From Helicovermis profundi (GTDB lineage Bacteria; Bacillota; Clostridia; Peptostreptococcales; Acidaminobacteraceae), in the NCBI RefSeq assembly GCF_033097505.1, contig NZ_AP028654.1, positions 2,728,001-2,792,000 on the forward strand: DNA of 64,000 nucleotides, given 5' to 3'. The position numbers and the translations under genes were made by a program. Under the pieces are notes generated by a model that worked only from the letters and a program-made list of their open reading frames with translations, was not told where the DNA came from and searched no databases. This document shows positions 39,551 to 49,788 of this stretch, piece by piece (positions within the stretch are counted from its first letter, which is position 1; each line of letters starts with the position of its first letter).

Positions 39551-40867
39551 TTACAAAAACATATCTTTTACACTATTTGACTTACCGCAACTAAGTTTAC
39601 CTTCCCTGCATTTTCCATATACACATGAAGGTAGTCCGTACCTGTATATAGTGCTAGAAAGTTCATTTAATAAAAAATATTTCTTAGTATATAAATTTCT
39701 AATTTCCCACTGTGAATTCAAACAAAGCCTTTCTGACATAATTTTATTATCATTTCTAGCATTTGATGCAGTAATAAGCTTTAATTTATCGCAATTAAGA
39801 AGAAAATAAAGAGACTCTTGCTCTCCGTATTTATCATATACATATTTTCTAAATTTTTTAACAATTTTTGCAAGCTCTAAAAATTCCACAAGGAATTCAG
39901 ATTTCTCTATGCTTGGTGGAATTTTAATTTTTCTATCATAATCTATAATTAAATTAGAAAGATTTTCTCTATAGTTTTCAGATAATCTATGCCTAATTTG
40001 TTGATGATAAGTAACTAAACTACAAAACATTCCAAAAGTTGTTCTTGATTGTTCACTTATACTATCATGTCCATAACTTAAAACTCTTTCTACAACGCCT
40101 TTAGACTTATCTACAGCCTTATCTCCCCACCTTGCAAGAACCTCTGATGGTGGTTTGTTCTTTGTACTTGTTAATGCTCCAATTCCTACATTTATATCTG
40201 CATTTTTAAAAGAACCTAAAAGTACCATTTCATTTTTGTTGTCTATTTTCGATAAATTTTCTAAGTAATAATCCGAAATAACTTTATCACAATCTTCACG
40301 AACACTTTCTTCGATTACTTTAACAATACTTATTGGTATAAACTTATATAACTCATTTTTAACATTATCAAATATCTTATTATACTTAGAATTATTTAAA
40401 AGTTTAATAAAATTTATAATTTTATCTCCACTCATGGAAATAGAAATGTTGGTGTTAACAGCTAAGGGTAGAATATACCTAGCATCTTCAATTGGTATTC
40501 CATATTTATAATCTTCATTTTTAGGTCTACCTTTTGGGGTTTCATTTTCTTTTAAAATCGACACTTTGAAATAAAAGTCAAAAAGTTTTTTAACAATTTT
40601 TTTTGATTCATCTAAATCATTATTATCTAAAAAAGGTAGATCATAAAAATCATTATTCATATTTACATATCTTTGACTTTGTTGAACATAGGAGTCCTTT
40701 AATTCACAAATGAGAGTACTCTGAATACGATTAATTTTTTCTAGAACAAAAGATATATTACTAGTTTTTAAAATTTCTCCTAATTCAAATATAGAAACCT
40801 TCTCATTCTCAGCAATATACTCGCCAACTTTACTAAGTCCAGTATCTTCAAAATTTGTTATTTTCAT
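39551..40867 (-). CDS. two-domain ThyX-like protein (FAD-dependent thymidylate synthase family)
   Basis: 438 residues containing two ThyX-like halves. The first has QQSQRYV (62-68) and EDARYILPLAVNTNISISM (127-145) but CEL (54-56) where ThyX has RHR. The second has GHDSISEQ (266-273), RHR (292-294), ASNARND (367-373), SQWEIR (385-390) and a C415/C420/C427 cluster, but lacks the SxRY serine. ThyX makes dTMP from dUMP using FAD and methylenetetrahydrofolate, with active sites shared between subunits. Whether this protein is active is unclear. It lies in the conserved gltX-cysS-mrnC-thyX-rlmB cluster. Confidence 0.8.
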   Translation of the reverse strand: MKITNFEDTGLSKVGEYIAENEKVSIFELGEILKTSNISFVLEKINRIQSTLICELKDSYVQQSQRYVNMNNDFYDLPFLDNNDLDESKKIVKKLFDFYFKVSILKENETPKGRPKNEDYKYGIPIEDARYILPLAVNTNISISMSGDKIINFIKLLNNSKYNKIFDNVKNELYKFIPISIVKVIEESVREDCDKVISDYYLENLSKIDNKNEMVLLGSFKNADINVGIGALTSTKNKPPSEVLARWGDKAVDKSKGVVERVLSYGHDSISEQSRTTFGMFCSLVTYHQQIRHRLSENYRENLSNLIIDYDRKIKIPPSIEKSEFLVEFLELAKIVKKFRKYVYDKYGEQESLYFLLNCDKLKLITASNARNDNKIMSERLCLNSQWEIRNLYTKKYFLLNELSSTIYRYGLPSCVYGKCREGKLSCGKSNSVKDMFL

Positions 40868-40903
40868 GAATACTCCTCATCGTTTAAAATAATATAACTA
40901 TTT

Positions 40904-41230
40904 TTACTTAGTATTAAATCTATATTCAATAATTAAATCTCTATACGGAATAACTGTAAAAAGATATTTTCTCACTTTAGATTTATATAATTTAACACCA
41001 TCTTCTTCTTTTATTATTTTAATAGCAACAACCCTAAAGGAAAGAATATTATTGTCATATACAAAGCCGTCATACTTTTCATCAACAGTCTGGTATATTC
41101 CTTTTATTACATTAGCTTCTTCAAAATTCGTTGCCTTATACTCATCAAATAAGTACGATTTCATAACCAAGACAACAAATAGTATGGGAATTACTATTAA
41201 ATATAATTTTTCTCTTTTTCCAATTTTCAT
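40904..41230 (-). CDS. small membrane-anchored protein, function unknown
   Basis: 108 residues, not recognised. A basic N-terminus (MKIGKREK) precedes one hydrophobic helix (about 9-25, LYLIVIPILFVVLVMKS); the remaining 80 residues are charged and beta-rich (FVYDNNILSFRVVAIKI, YLFTVIPYRDLIIEYRF), predicted extracytoplasmic. Its start overlaps the mrnC stop by four bases (ATGA-type junction), so it is translated with mrnC. Confidence 0.75.
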   Translation of the reverse strand: MKIGKREKLYLIVIPILFVVLVMKSYLFDEYKATNFEEANVIKGIYQTVDEKYDGFVYDNNILSFRVVAIKIIKEEDGVKLYKSKVRKYLFTVIPYRDLIIEYRFNTK

Positions 41231-41664
41231 ATTAGCTCTTCGCTTTCTTCAATTATTTTTATAGATAATTCAATTATTTGGTTCAATCTAGAAATGTCAT
41301 CCTTTAGGTATAGCCAACCTATAAGAGCTTCAAATCCTGTTGCTAATTTATAATCTACTAAAGAAGCGTTTTTAGCAGGAGTCGTAGTCTTTTGATTTCT
41401 ACCTCTTTTAATTATTCTTATTTCTTCTTCACTCAAAAATTCAGTTATTCTTTTTACAATTAGAGCCTGAGATGGTGCTTTAACAAATTTTACAACCATT
41501 TTATTTATTTTATTTACATTCGCTTTAGATTTTGAAACCATGTAACTTTTAATAAACAAATCAAATATTGAATCCCCTATATATGCTAACACAAGAGGAT
41601 TCATCATTTTTAAATCATTTTCGCTAACATTTAATATGTTGATTTTTTTTATAAACTCTTCCAT
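41227..41664 (-). CDS. mrnC: mini-ribonuclease III
   Basis: 145 residues comprising only an RNase III catalytic domain with no dsRNA-binding domain. The signature is NPLVLAYIGDSIFDLFIKSYM, with the acidic cluster completed by DYKLATGFEALIGWLYL. It matures 23S rRNA ends in Firmicutes. It follows cysS by 19 bp, the standard arrangement. Confidence 0.94.
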   Translation of the reverse strand: MEEFIKKINILNVSENDLKMMNPLVLAYIGDSIFDLFIKSYMVSKSKANVNKINKMVVKFVKAPSQALIVKRITEFLSEEEIRIIKRGRNQKTTTPAKNASLVDYKLATGFEALIGWLYLKDDISRLNQIIELSIKIIEESEELI

Positions 41665-41683
41665 TAATGCACATCCAAAACTA

Positions 41684-43078
41684 TTATTTTTTTGACCATT
41701 TTACCCCATCCTTAGTATCTTCAAGAACAATACCTTTTTCAAGGAGCATATCTCTTATTTCATCAGCTAATTTAAAGTTTTTATCACTTCTAGCCTTCTG
41801 TCTTTCTTCAATCATTTTTTCAATATCGAGTTCTAAATTTTCTTTTTCTTTCACTAAAATTCCAATTACACCTGATAATTCAATTAGTAAAGATAAAGCT
41901 CTTTCAAGTAAATCTTTTGAGGAATTACTATCAACTACAGTATTTATATCTTTAACTAATTCAAATATAACTGATATACCATCAGCCGTGTTAAAGTCAT
42001 CATCCATCACTTCAATAAATCTATCTTTATGTTTATTAAAATCCAAAAGTTTTAAATTTTCAGCTTCAGTCATTTTTAAGTTTCTAGCATTTTCCAATAG
42101 ATATTCCAAATTTTCTTTTGCATTATAAAGCCTATTAAGACCATTTTCAGATTGAATAATCAATTCTTTGGAAAAATTAACTGGATTTCTATATTGAGCA
42201 GATAATAGAAAAAATCTAACTACTTCAGGATTATATTCCTTTAAAATATCTCTAACAGTAAAAAAATTACCCTTAGATTTAGACATTTTTTTATTATCAA
42301 TATTTATATATCCATTGTGCATCCAGTAATTAACGTACTTCTTATCAGAAAACGATTCACTCTGTGCTATTTCATTTTCATGATGGGGAAATATTAAATC
42401 GTGTCCACCAGCATGAATATCTACCGTTTCACCTAAATACTTAGTACACATCACAGAACATTCAATATGCCACCCTGGTCTACCTTCACCCCAAGGACTA
42501 GTCCAAGAAGGTTCCCCTTCTTTCTTTTTCTTCCATAGCACAAAATCTATTGGATTTTTCTTAATAGAATTTAATTCAACTCTAGAACCAACTTCAAGTT
42601 CTTCTATACTCTGACCCGAAAGCTTACCATAACTTGCAAATGTTTTAATGTCAAAGAAAACATCCCCATCAACTACATAAGCGTGACCTTTTTCTATAAG
42701 AACTTCTATAAATTTAACTATATCGCTTATCGTTTCAGTAACTTTAGGATGTACATCTGCTCTTTTAATACCTAAAGAATCCGCATCTTTAAAATACTCT
42801 TCTATATATTTTTCACTAATTTCTTTGCTAGTCACATGTTCTTCATTAGCCTTTTTTATGATTTTATCATCTACATCTGTAAAATTTTGAACATATGTCA
42901 CTTTATATCCACGATACACTAAGTATCTTCTAAAAGTATCAAAAATCATAAAAGGTCTAGCATTACCTATATGAAAATAATTGTATACCGTTGGACCACA
43001 TACATACATTTTTACTTCACCCGGAATAAGTGGAACAAATTCCTCTTTTTTTCTTGTCATGCTGTTATATAGCTTCAT
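41684..43078 (-). CDS. cysS: cysteinyl-tRNA synthetase
   Basis: 464 residues, class I. Motifs are HIGNARP (HIGH type) at about 36-42 and KMSKSKGN near 267. Zinc ligands include the [10 protein letters not shown] cysteine and residues in [11 protein letters not shown] and [14 protein letters not shown]. The C-terminal helical anticodon-binding region ends [11 protein letters not shown]. It lies 27 bp after gltX. Confidence 0.97.
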   Translation of the reverse strand: MKLYNSMTRKKEEFVPLIPGEVKMYVCGPTVYNYFHIGNARPFMIFDTFRRYLVYRGYKVTYVQNFTDVDDKIIKKANEEHVTSKEISEKYIEEYFKDADSLGIKRADVHPKVTETISDIVKFIEVLIEKGHAYVVDGDVFFDIKTFASYGKLSGQSIEELEVGSRVELNSIKKNPIDFVLWKKKKEGEPSWTSPWGEGRPGWHIECSVMCTKYLGETVDIHAGGHDLIFPHHENEIAQSESFSDKKYVNYWMHNGYINIDNKKMSKSKGNFFTVRDILKEYNPEVVRFFLLSAQYRNPVNFSKELIIQSENGLNRLYNAKENLEYLLENARNLKMTEAENLKLLDFNKHKDRFIEVMDDDFNTADGISVIFELVKDINTVVDSNSSKDLLERALSLLIELSGVIGILVKEKENLELDIEKMIEERQKARSDKNFKLADEIRDMLLEKGIVLEDTKDGVKWSKK

Positions 43079-43105
43079 GTTTCACCTTCCTTTATATCAA
43101 TACTT

Positions 43106-44590
43106 CTATTTTTTACAATAATTTTCTAAAGTATAATCAATTCTTTTTATAACTAATTCTTTACCCATTACAATAAGTGATTTTACTAAATCCGGACCAT
43201 GACTTTGACCAGAAAGAGCTACTCTAGTAGGCATAAATAAATTTTTACCCTTTATACCTGTTTCCTTTTGCACCATTTTCATAACTTTTTTTGCAAATTC
43301 TTCATTAATTTCATCTGTTTCGTTTACTTTAGTTTTAAATACTTGAAGCATATCATAAACATGTTCAAGTTCTATCATTTCTCTCGCATCATCATTTTCA
43401 ATTTGAACAGCTTCTCCACTAAATCTTTTAGAAAACTCAGGGATTTCGCTTAACATATTTATATATTCTCTAGATAAATCTACCACTAGCTTTATCCATT
43501 CTTTTTTATCGTTAACATCTTTTTCTTTAATAATTCCTTGTTCTATAAAAAACGGAGTTGATAATTCGCTTAGTTCATCCAAATCTTTTTCTTTTATATA
43601 ATGTGAATTTACCCAATTAAGTTTATTAACATCAAAAACTGATCCACTTTTAGAAACTCTTTCAAATGAAAAAGATTCCGCCATTTCATCAACCGTCATA
43701 ATTTCTTTATTATCTTCCGGACTCCATCCAAGTAAAGCAATGTAATTTATAAGTGCTTCTGGCAAATAACCCTTCTTTTCAAAATCACGTACTGCAACAT
43801 CACCTTGTCTTTTAGAAAGTTTCTTCTTATCAGAATTGAGAATATTTGGAAGATGAACATATGTTGGCACGTCCCATCCAAAAGCTTCATATAAATAAAC
43901 ATGTTTCGGTGTAGACGAAAGCCATTCCTCACCCCTAATTACATGAGTAATTCCCATAAAATGGTCATCAACAATAACAGCTAAATGATAAGTTGGAAAT
44001 CCATCCGTTTTTATTAAAACTTGGTCATCAACATCATTTGTATTAAAAGTAACTTTTCCTCTAACCGCATCTTCAAAAGATATATCTGTGTTTTCAGGTA
44101 ATTTTAATCTAACAACATATTCTTCGCCATTTTCAATTCTCTTAAGTGCATCTTCTTTAGATAAGTCTCGACAATGACCATCATATTTTGGTGTCAAGCC
44201 CTTTTGTTTTTGATCCGCACGTACTTCATCTAATCTTTCTTTTGAACAGAAACAATAATATGCTTTATTTTCATCAATAAGCTTATTTACATATTCATTG
44301 TACATATCTAATCTTTCAGATTGTATATAAGGACCATATCCACCTTTTTGAACAATTTTACCATTTTCTATAAATGGTCCTTCAGTGTGCATAACACCTG
44401 CCCACTTCATAGCTTCAATCATGTTTTCAATTGCACCTTCAACATATCTAGTTCTATCAGTATCTTCAATTCTTAATAAATATGTACCTTCATTTTTTTT
44501 TGCAAATAAATAATTATATAAGGCCGTTCTTAAACCACCTATATGAACCCATCCTGTTGGACTAGGCGCAAATCTTACTCTTACTGACAT
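43106..44590 (-). CDS. gltX: glutamyl-tRNA synthetase
   Basis: 494 residues, class [26 protein letters not shown] holds the HIGH motif and KLSKRQGD the KMSKS motif. This single enzyme probably also charges tRNA-Gln if the genome encodes GatCAB, as is usual in Firmicutes. It starts the gltX-cysS-mrnC operon with an AGGAGG site. Confidence 0.97.
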   Translation of the reverse strand: MSVRVRFAPSPTGWVHIGGLRTALYNYLFAKKNEGTYLLRIEDTDRTRYVEGAIENMIEAMKWAGVMHTEGPFIENGKIVQKGGYGPYIQSERLDMYNEYVNKLIDENKAYYCFCSKERLDEVRADQKQKGLTPKYDGHCRDLSKEDALKRIENGEEYVVRLKLPENTDISFEDAVRGKVTFNTNDVDDQVLIKTDGFPTYHLAVIVDDHFMGITHVIRGEEWLSSTPKHVYLYEAFGWDVPTYVHLPNILNSDKKKLSKRQGDVAVRDFEKKGYLPEALINYIALLGWSPEDNKEIMTVDEMAESFSFERVSKSGSVFDVNKLNWVNSHYIKEKDLDELSELSTPFFIEQGIIKEKDVNDKKEWIKLVVDLSREYINMLSEIPEFSKRFSGEAVQIENDDAREMIELEHVYDMLQVFKTKVNETDEINEEFAKKVMKMVQKETGIKGKNLFMPTRVALSGQSHGPDLVKSLIVMGKELVIKRIDYTLENYCKK

Positions 44591-44627
44591 ATATACCTCC
44601 TGAAATATTAATATATAAATTCATTCC

Positions 44628-44657
44628 ATCATATTTATTAGTAACTATCAGTGTTAA
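44628..44657 (-). promoter_or_regulatory. promoter of gltX-cysS-mrnC
   Basis: TTAACA (44652-44657), 18-bp spacer, TATGAT (44628-44633), about 40 bp upstream of gltX. No T-box is present here. The rest of 44658-44858 is AT-rich intergenic DNA before a divergent gene and shows no other clear element. Confidence 0.55.
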
Positions 44658-44858
44658 TATTATCATATTTAAGAGTACTTTAAAAGAAAGCGAAAGTAAA
44701 TTTATCATTACTTTCTATTAATTTTTTTGCAATTTTATAAATTACACACTTTTTACACATTTATAATTTATTTATCACATATATTGAGATTAAACTATGA
44801 ATATAGAAACAGCAAATGAGTTGTTTTAAAAAAATATTTATTCTAAGGAGGAATTAAA

Positions 44859-45584
44859 ATGTTAAACAAATTTTCGAAGGTATTATTAATAGGTTCACTT
44901 TCCCTTATGATTGCAACACCTTTTACTTCATTTGCAGATGACAATGAAGTGCCTACACAAGATCGAACAAATATTGAGCAGCACTCTCAAAGAGAAATGG
45001 TTAACCCATTTAGAAATCCAAAAGGTGGACAAAACCCTAAATTATCTAGGGAAGACAGAGAAGCAAAACGACTTGAAACAATTTCAAATTTATATCCAGA
45101 AATTCTTGATGATGTAACGGCACTTGATAATGAGCATAAGGCGATACACGAAGACTTAAAAGCACAAAACGAGGAAATGAAAACTTATAGAAAAGATACT
45201 CTTGCATCAAAAAAAGATGAAAGAAAAACTTTTATTGCAGATTTAAGAGAAAAAATTAAAAATGGCGAAATAACAAATGAAGAAGCAGCTACAGAATTTG
45301 ATAGCTACATCGCTAAAATAAAAGAAGAAAGAGAAACTCTAAATTCTTTCAAAGAAGAATACAAAACTCAATTCAATTCTTTAAAAGAACAATCAAAACT
45401 TAATAGAGAAAATAGAAAAGCATTAAGAGAAGAACTAAATGTAACTATAAAAAATAATGATTCCGAAGGCTTTAAAGTAATATTTGATAAAATGATTCCA
45501 CTTTTTGAAGAACACATTAATCTTGATAATCAAAGATATGAATTAAAAGCAAAAATGTTTGAAGAGTTAAAAAACTTATTTTAA
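44859..45584 (+). CDS. secreted coiled-coil protein, function unknown
   Basis: 241 residues, not recognised. A signal peptide is clear: basic start MLNKFSK, hydrophobic core VLLIGSLSLMIA, probable cleavage after FTSFA. The mature part is highly charged and almost all helical, with K/E/D/N-rich segments (about 60-235) able to form coiled coils and just one short low-complexity linker (REMVNPFRNPKGGQNP). No cysteines, no anchor motif. It has an AAGGAGG site and its own terminator and lies opposite to its neighbours, so it is a stand-alone gene. Confidence 0.85.
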   Translation: MLNKFSKVLLIGSLSLMIATPFTSFADDNEVPTQDRTNIEQHSQREMVNPFRNPKGGQNPKLSREDREAKRLETISNLYPEILDDVTALDNEHKAIHEDLKAQNEEMKTYRKDTLASKKDERKTFIADLREKIKNGEITNEEAATEFDSYIAKIKEERETLNSFKEEYKTQFNSLKEQSKLNRENRKALREELNVTIKNNDSEGFKVIFDKMIPLFEEHINLDNQRYELKAKMFEELKNLF

Positions 45585-45653
45585 ATAATAAAATATTAGC
45601 TTCAACAGATTTTTTGCAACAGTTGAAGCCACCAAAACACATATAATCTTCCC

Positions 45654-45692
45654 AAGAAGTTGCCACTATATTAAAGTGCAACTTCTTTTTTC
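45654..45692 (+). terminator. terminator of the secreted coiled-coil protein gene
   Basis: A perfect 10-bp stem (45654-45663 with 45678-45687) is followed by seven T. A second perfect 8-bp inverted repeat (45599-45606 with 45622-45629) lies between it and the stop codon. Confidence 0.88.
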
Positions 45693-45749
45693 TAGCAACT
45701 AATAAATTTATTTGTGAGAAAGAAGAATAACTATTTTCTTATAAGTATA

Positions 45750-46865
45750 TTAATTAACAATGCTATTTTCAAAACATTCATAAGACGATTTATATAATAT
45801 ACGTTCATAATAATCTTTCGAATTTTCATCAATATTATCATGACCTTTTTGAATTAATACTTTTAAAATAGGCAAAAGCTGAAGTGCATATAGCTTCTTT
45901 GACACAATAGGATCTACTCCCGGCCATGCGTTGCAACTAACAACAACTCTTCTAAACTTAGTACTTGCTATTTCACTAATTTTTTCATACGCTTTATCAT
46001 CAATTTCAAATACAGTTTGATCTAAATCACCTGTGGGTATTCCCTCAATAGCTTTTACTTGAAAAGATTCTATGTCAAAATCATAAGGGTCTGCAGTTAT
46101 ATCTAAAATTACGGCATATTCTGACAATTCATTAATCATAACATTAGAGATAATGCTCTTAGAAGTATCGTCCCTTGATGAAGCATCAACTAATATATCA
46201 GTACTTCTTAATTCGTTTTTTAAAATATTTTCGTTTGAAGTAATGCTTCTAGTAAACATGGTTATTTTTAAACCATTATAATTCGAAATACTTTTCATTC
46301 TTTCATTAGATAAATTTTTAAAAGCTTTTGCAACGGCTAAACCAATATCTCCAACGCCAATTACTGAAACATTAATAGGTTTATCATTATTCACTTTCAT
46401 TTGAACATTTTTTTTCTCTAATTCATTAAGAGCAATGTTAGCGCCATTAAAAGCCGTTCCATAACTATTAACAACAACTCTTTTACCATGATCATCTACC
46501 ATAGAATCCATAGAAAATGCAGAAATTCCCAGTTTTTTTATAAACTTATTTCGTCTTTCTCTAGTATGGTAGTGAAGCATAGAAATTAACACAGAACCTT
46601 TTTTCATATTATTAAGCTCATATTCTTCTGGAGTTCTTAGTACAATTACAACATCTTTTGAGAATATATCTTTTCTAGAAGAAAATTTAATTTCATTATT
46701 TTTTTCTAAATAATCTTCTTCAGTAAATCCTAATTTACTTCCATAACCACTTTCTAGCCAAATATTAACATCACATTCTTTGAGTTCTTCAAAAAAGTCT
46801 GGCAAAAAAGCCCTCTTTTCATTTATTTCCTTATTCATTTTAAGAAATCCGAAATTCTTCGTCAT
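45750..46865 (-). CDS. alanine dehydrogenase/PNT-family protein
   Basis: 371 residues from ATG 46863-46865 (MTKNFGFLKMNKEINEKRAF) after GGGGG; the frame upstream has no site. The N-terminal domain resembles alanine dehydrogenase (KEINEKRAFLP, SMLHYHTRERR), followed by a Rossmann segment VSVIGVGDIGLAVAKAF with GxGxxG. The C-terminal part (SCNAWPGVDPIVSKKLYALQLLPIL) is less typical. It may oxidise alanine or a related amino or opine substrate such as N5-carboxyethylornithine; the substrate cannot be read from the sequence. Confidence 0.75.
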   Translation of the reverse strand: MTKNFGFLKMNKEINEKRAFLPDFFEELKECDVNIWLESGYGSKLGFTEEDYLEKNNEIKFSSRKDIFSKDVVIVLRTPEEYELNNMKKGSVLISMLHYHTRERRNKFIKKLGISAFSMDSMVDDHGKRVVVNSYGTAFNGANIALNELEKKNVQMKVNNDKPINVSVIGVGDIGLAVAKAFKNLSNERMKSISNYNGLKITMFTRSITSNENILKNELRSTDILVDASSRDDTSKSIISNVMINELSEYAVILDITADPYDFDIESFQVKAIEGIPTGDLDQTVFEIDDKAYEKISEIASTKFRRVVVSCNAWPGVDPIVSKKLYALQLLPILKVLIQKGHDNIDENSKDYYERILYKSSYECFENSIVN

Positions 46866-46977
46866 TAAATTCCCCCTTGATTGAAATCCTATGTTTGCTT
46901 CAATCATCCTTTTTATTTTATTGTATCACACATTTTCATTTTTTACGTTTTATTAATATATCAACAATATTTTAAAA

Positions 46978-47014
46978 AAAAGTTTAAACTTTAATATATA
47001 AAGTTTAAACTTTT
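46978..47014 (-). terminator. terminator after the cysteine-rich protein gene
   Basis: A perfect 15-bp AT-rich stem (46978-46992 with 47000-47014), 7-nt loop, ending in a T run on the minus strand. Each arm contains the self-complementary AAAGTTTAAACTTT. Confidence 0.75.
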
Positions 47015-47031
47015 TACTTTGACATTTTTAA

Positions 47032-47301
47032 TTATTCTTCATTAATAAAACTACTACCTTTCTCAATAACCATATCCATTTTTTTCATAATAAACTCATA
47101 GCCATGTGGTCCATGAGGAATTGTACACTCCGAACAATCTTTAATTCCATGAGTTATTTTATAATTTCCACCACATTTATCTCCTAACATATATAGCGGA
47201 CAATAACAAAATAAACAATTGAATTTCTCCGAATTTTCCGTTTTATGACATGGGAAAAATTCGCATTTTGTATTTTGAACAAACTTGTAATTTGTACTCA
47301 A
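47032..47301 (-). CDS. cysteine-rich small metal-binding protein
   Basis: 89 residues with eight cysteines (C13, C18, C29, C32, C34, C43, C56, C59) and several histidines (H19, H51, H63, H66), resembling the cysteine-rich small domain family (KTENSEKFNCLFCYCPLYML, KDCSECTIPHGPHGYEFIM). Relatives occur alone or with cobalamin biosynthesis genes and are thought to bind metal; the function is not known. It is 49 bp after proS. A B12-dependent ribonucleotide reductase is encoded at the right end of the window, which may or may not be connected. Confidence 0.8.
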   Translation of the reverse strand: MSTNYKFVQNTKCEFFPCHKTENSEKFNCLFCYCPLYMLGDKCGGNYKITHGIKDCSECTIPHGPHGYEFIMKKMDMVIEKGSSFINEE

Positions 47302-47350
47302 TTAAAACACTCCCTACTATATTATTTTGATTTTTATCTTATGCTAATTT

Positions 47351-48796
47351 TTAATACGATTTAGCTAAATATACCATATATTTTGCAGGTTTCCCGCAGA
47401 ACTGACAAACACTACCTAAATTTTCTTCTTCAAATGGAATACATCTTATTGAAACACCAGTTTCGTCTTTAATTTTTTCTTCACATTCTCTTTCTCCGCA
47501 CCACATACCTTTTGCAAAACCTGGAGTTTCTTCCATCTTAACTTTAAAGTCTTCATAGTCTGTAAAGGTAAATGTTTTTTCATCTCTCATTCGAGTCGCT
47601 TTTGTAAGCATGTCATTATGAACTGTTTGAAGAAGTTCTTTAACAGTATTACCAAACCCTTCTAAAGATATAGGTTCTTTTTCAAAATTATCACGTCTCG
47701 CTACCATCGCTACATTATTACTAATATCTCTTGGTCCTATTTCAATTCTAAGAGGCACACCTTTCATTTCATATTGATTAAATTTCCAACCGGCAGAATA
47801 ATTTGCATTATCATCTAATTTAACCCTAATTCCAAGCACTTCTAACTCTTTCTTTATCTCATTAGCTTTTTCAAGAACGCCTTCTTTTTTCTGTGCGATT
47901 GGTATAATCACAACTTGAATTGGTGCGACAAATGGCGGAAGAACCAATCCTCTATTATCACCATGAACCATTATTACTCCACCAATCAATCTAGTTGAAA
48001 CTCCCCACGAAGTATGGAAAGGGTATTCAATTTCTCCTGTCCTACCTTGAAAATTAATATCAAAAGCTTTAGCAAAATGCTGAGCTAAATTATGCGATGT
48101 TCCAGATTGAAGCGCTTTACCATCATGCATTAAAGCTTCTATAGTATAAGTAGCTTCAGCTCCAGCAAATTTTTCTTTTTCTGATTTTTTACCAACTATC
48201 ATTGGAATTGCTAATAAATTTTCAGCCATATCTTTGTATACATTAAGCATTTGAAGCGTCTCTTTTTCAGCTTCTTCTTTTGTTTCATGTAGCGTATGAC
48301 CTTCTTGCCATAAAAACTCAGATGTTCTAAGGAATGGTCTAGTTGCTTTTTCCCATCTAACTACTGAACACCATTGATTATAAAGATAAGGAAGTTCTCT
48401 GTAAGACGTAAGCCATTTTGAATACATTTCACAAATAATAGTTTCTGAAGTTGGCCTAATACATAAACGTTCAGCTAATTTATTTTCTCCACCATGAGTA
48501 ACCCAAGCCACTTCTGGAGCAAATCCTTCTACATGCTCTTTCTCTTTATTAAGAAGACTTTCAGGAATAAGAAGTGGAAAATAGCAGTTTTCGTGACCAG
48601 TTTCTTTAAATCTTTTATCTAAAAACGACTGAATATTTTCCCAAATTGCATAACCATATGGTTTTATTACCATAAATCCTTTTACAGGCGAATAGTCAAC
48701 CATATCTGTTTTTTTTATTACATCCGTATACCACTGTGGAAAATCATCTTCCATTTTAGTAATATCTTTTACAAAATCATTATTTTTCTTAGCCAT
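47351..48796 (-). CDS. proS: prolyl-tRNA synthetase, archaeal/eukaryotic type
   Basis: 481 residues, class II, lacking the editing insertion of the bacterial type. Catalytic blocks: [48 protein letters not shown] and [14 protein letters not shown]. The C-terminal domain has four cysteines ([20 protein letters not shown]) for zinc and the terminal tyrosine. It charges tRNA-Pro. Transcription is controlled by a T-box leader directly upstream. Confidence 0.97.
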   Translation of the reverse strand: MAKKNNDFVKDITKMEDDFPQWYTDVIKKTDMVDYSPVKGFMVIKPYGYAIWENIQSFLDKRFKETGHENCYFPLLIPESLLNKEKEHVEGFAPEVAWVTHGGENKLAERLCIRPTSETIICEMYSKWLTSYRELPYLYNQWCSVVRWEKATRPFLRTSEFLWQEGHTLHETKEEAEKETLQMLNVYKDMAENLLAIPMIVGKKSEKEKFAGAEATYTIEALMHDGKALQSGTSHNLAQHFAKAFDINFQGRTGEIEYPFHTSWGVSTRLIGGVIMVHGDNRGLVLPPFVAPIQVVIIPIAQKKEGVLEKANEIKKELEVLGIRVKLDDNANYSAGWKFNQYEMKGVPLRIEIGPRDISNNVAMVARRDNFEKEPISLEGFGNTVKELLQTVHNDMLTKATRMRDEKTFTFTDYEDFKVKMEETPGFAKGMWCGERECEEKIKDETGVSIRCIPFEEENLGSVCQFCGKPAKYMVYLAKSY

Positions 48797-48840
48797 TTTT
48801 ACCTCCTACATAAACAATCGGACAAATCTAAAAATAAAAA

Positions 48841-49060
48841 AACTTTCAACCTTATACTTATTTGTATAGAGGCGAAAGTTCGCGGTACCACTCTAATTAA
48901 TGTATTTAACATCATCTTTAGTAGCTATAACGGGCTTAACCGTACGCTTTTAACGTATACTCAAAGGTAGGTTCACTATAGTTTCATCAAGAAGTTTTTC
49001 AGCCCATGAACTTCATTCTCTTATGAATTCCCTATAATTACTATTCTTATCAATATATTA
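48841..49060 (-). ncRNA. T-box riboswitch (tRNA-Pro) upstream of proS
   Basis: The T-box core AGAGTGGTACCGCG is seen on the minus strand (48881-48894), followed by a terminator: AACTTTC/GAAAGTT with inner CCTTATAC/GTATAGAGG (48841-48880) and T runs. Stem I contains GTGAACCTACC, where CCT is the likely proline specifier codon. Uncharged tRNA-Pro should stabilise the antiterminator and switch proS on. Confidence 0.93.
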
Positions 49061-49076
49061 TCTAAAATATGAGTCA

Positions 49077-49104
49077 ATTATAACAATCCCTAGCATTTTG
49101 TCAA
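49077..49104 (-). promoter_or_regulatory. sigma-A promoter of the proS T-box leader
   Basis: Consensus TTGACA (49099-49104), 16-bp spacer with extended TG, and TATAAT (49077-49082). Confidence 0.85.
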
Positions 49105-49150
49105 GAGTAATATATTGACAATTTATTAGCCTTATAAAAACTACAGCTAA

Positions 49151-49282
49151 TTTATCCGATGCCTTAGAGTTCTAATACCCCCACTTCTTAAAAAAGAGGG
49201 GGATAAAGAACTCTAAAAAGACCCTGGATTATGTTTTCTAAGATTCAGTGGGAGTAAAAACTCCCTCTGAATCCAAGAAATT
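49151..49282 (+). repeat. 132-bp palindromic element, copy A
   Basis: About 90% identical, in inverted orientation, to 51692-51823. It contains two internal hairpins: AGAGTTCT/AGAACTCT (49166-49173 with 49207-49214) enclosing a C5/G5 pairing, and a GATTCAG-GGGAGT stem (about 49242-49273) with an AAAA loop. It lies between ispF and the proS promoter and could act as terminator for ispD-ispF or be a small non-autonomous mobile repeat. Confidence 0.85.
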
Positions 49283-49289
49283 CATTTAT

Positions 49290-49787
49290 CTAGCTCTTAT
49301 AACAAAGAGAAACCGCGCTAGAACCAATACCTTCGCCCTTACCTTCGAACCCTAATTTTTCTGTTGTAGTTGCCTTAATGTTTATTAATGAAACATCAAT
49401 ATCTAATTCTCCTGCTATATTCTTGCGCATATCATCAATAAATTCTTTTAATTTTGGCTTTTGAGCAATTACCACTGAATCAATATTGATAATCGTAAAA
49501 CCTTGGTTTCTAATTAATTTACCTACTTCATTTAATAGTTTTAAACTTGAAATACCTTTATATTTTAGATCAGTATCAGGAAAATATACACCAATATCTT
49601 TAAGACCAGAAGCTCCAAGTAGCGAATCCATTATAGCATGAACAAGCACATCTGCATCAGAATGGCCAAGAAGTTTATAATCATATGGAATTTTTACTCC
49701 ACCTAAAATAAGACCATCGCCTTTTACTAATTTATGCACATCATATCCGTTACCAACTCTTAAGCCTAGAATCGCTGCGTTTTCCAT
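49290..49787 (-). CDS. ispF: 2-C-methyl-D-erythritol 2,4-cyclodiphosphate synthase
   Basis: 165 residues. Metal ligands are in GNGYDVHKL (D and H) and the [21 protein letters not shown] block; GYFPDTD-like residues [12 protein letters not shown] and the C-terminal [19 protein letters not shown] match the family. It performs the cyclisation step of the methylerythritol-phosphate pathway for isoprenoids. It follows the ispD stop codon by one base with GGAGGTG before its ATG. Confidence 0.96.
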   Translation of the reverse strand: MENAAILGLRVGNGYDVHKLVKGDGLILGGVKIPYDYKLLGHSDADVLVHAIMDSLLGASGLKDIGVYFPDTDLKYKGISSLKLLNEVGKLIRNQGFTIINIDSVVIAQKPKLKEFIDDMRKNIAGELDIDVSLINIKATTTEKLGFEGKGEGIGSSAVSLCYKS

Positions 49788-49788
49788 A

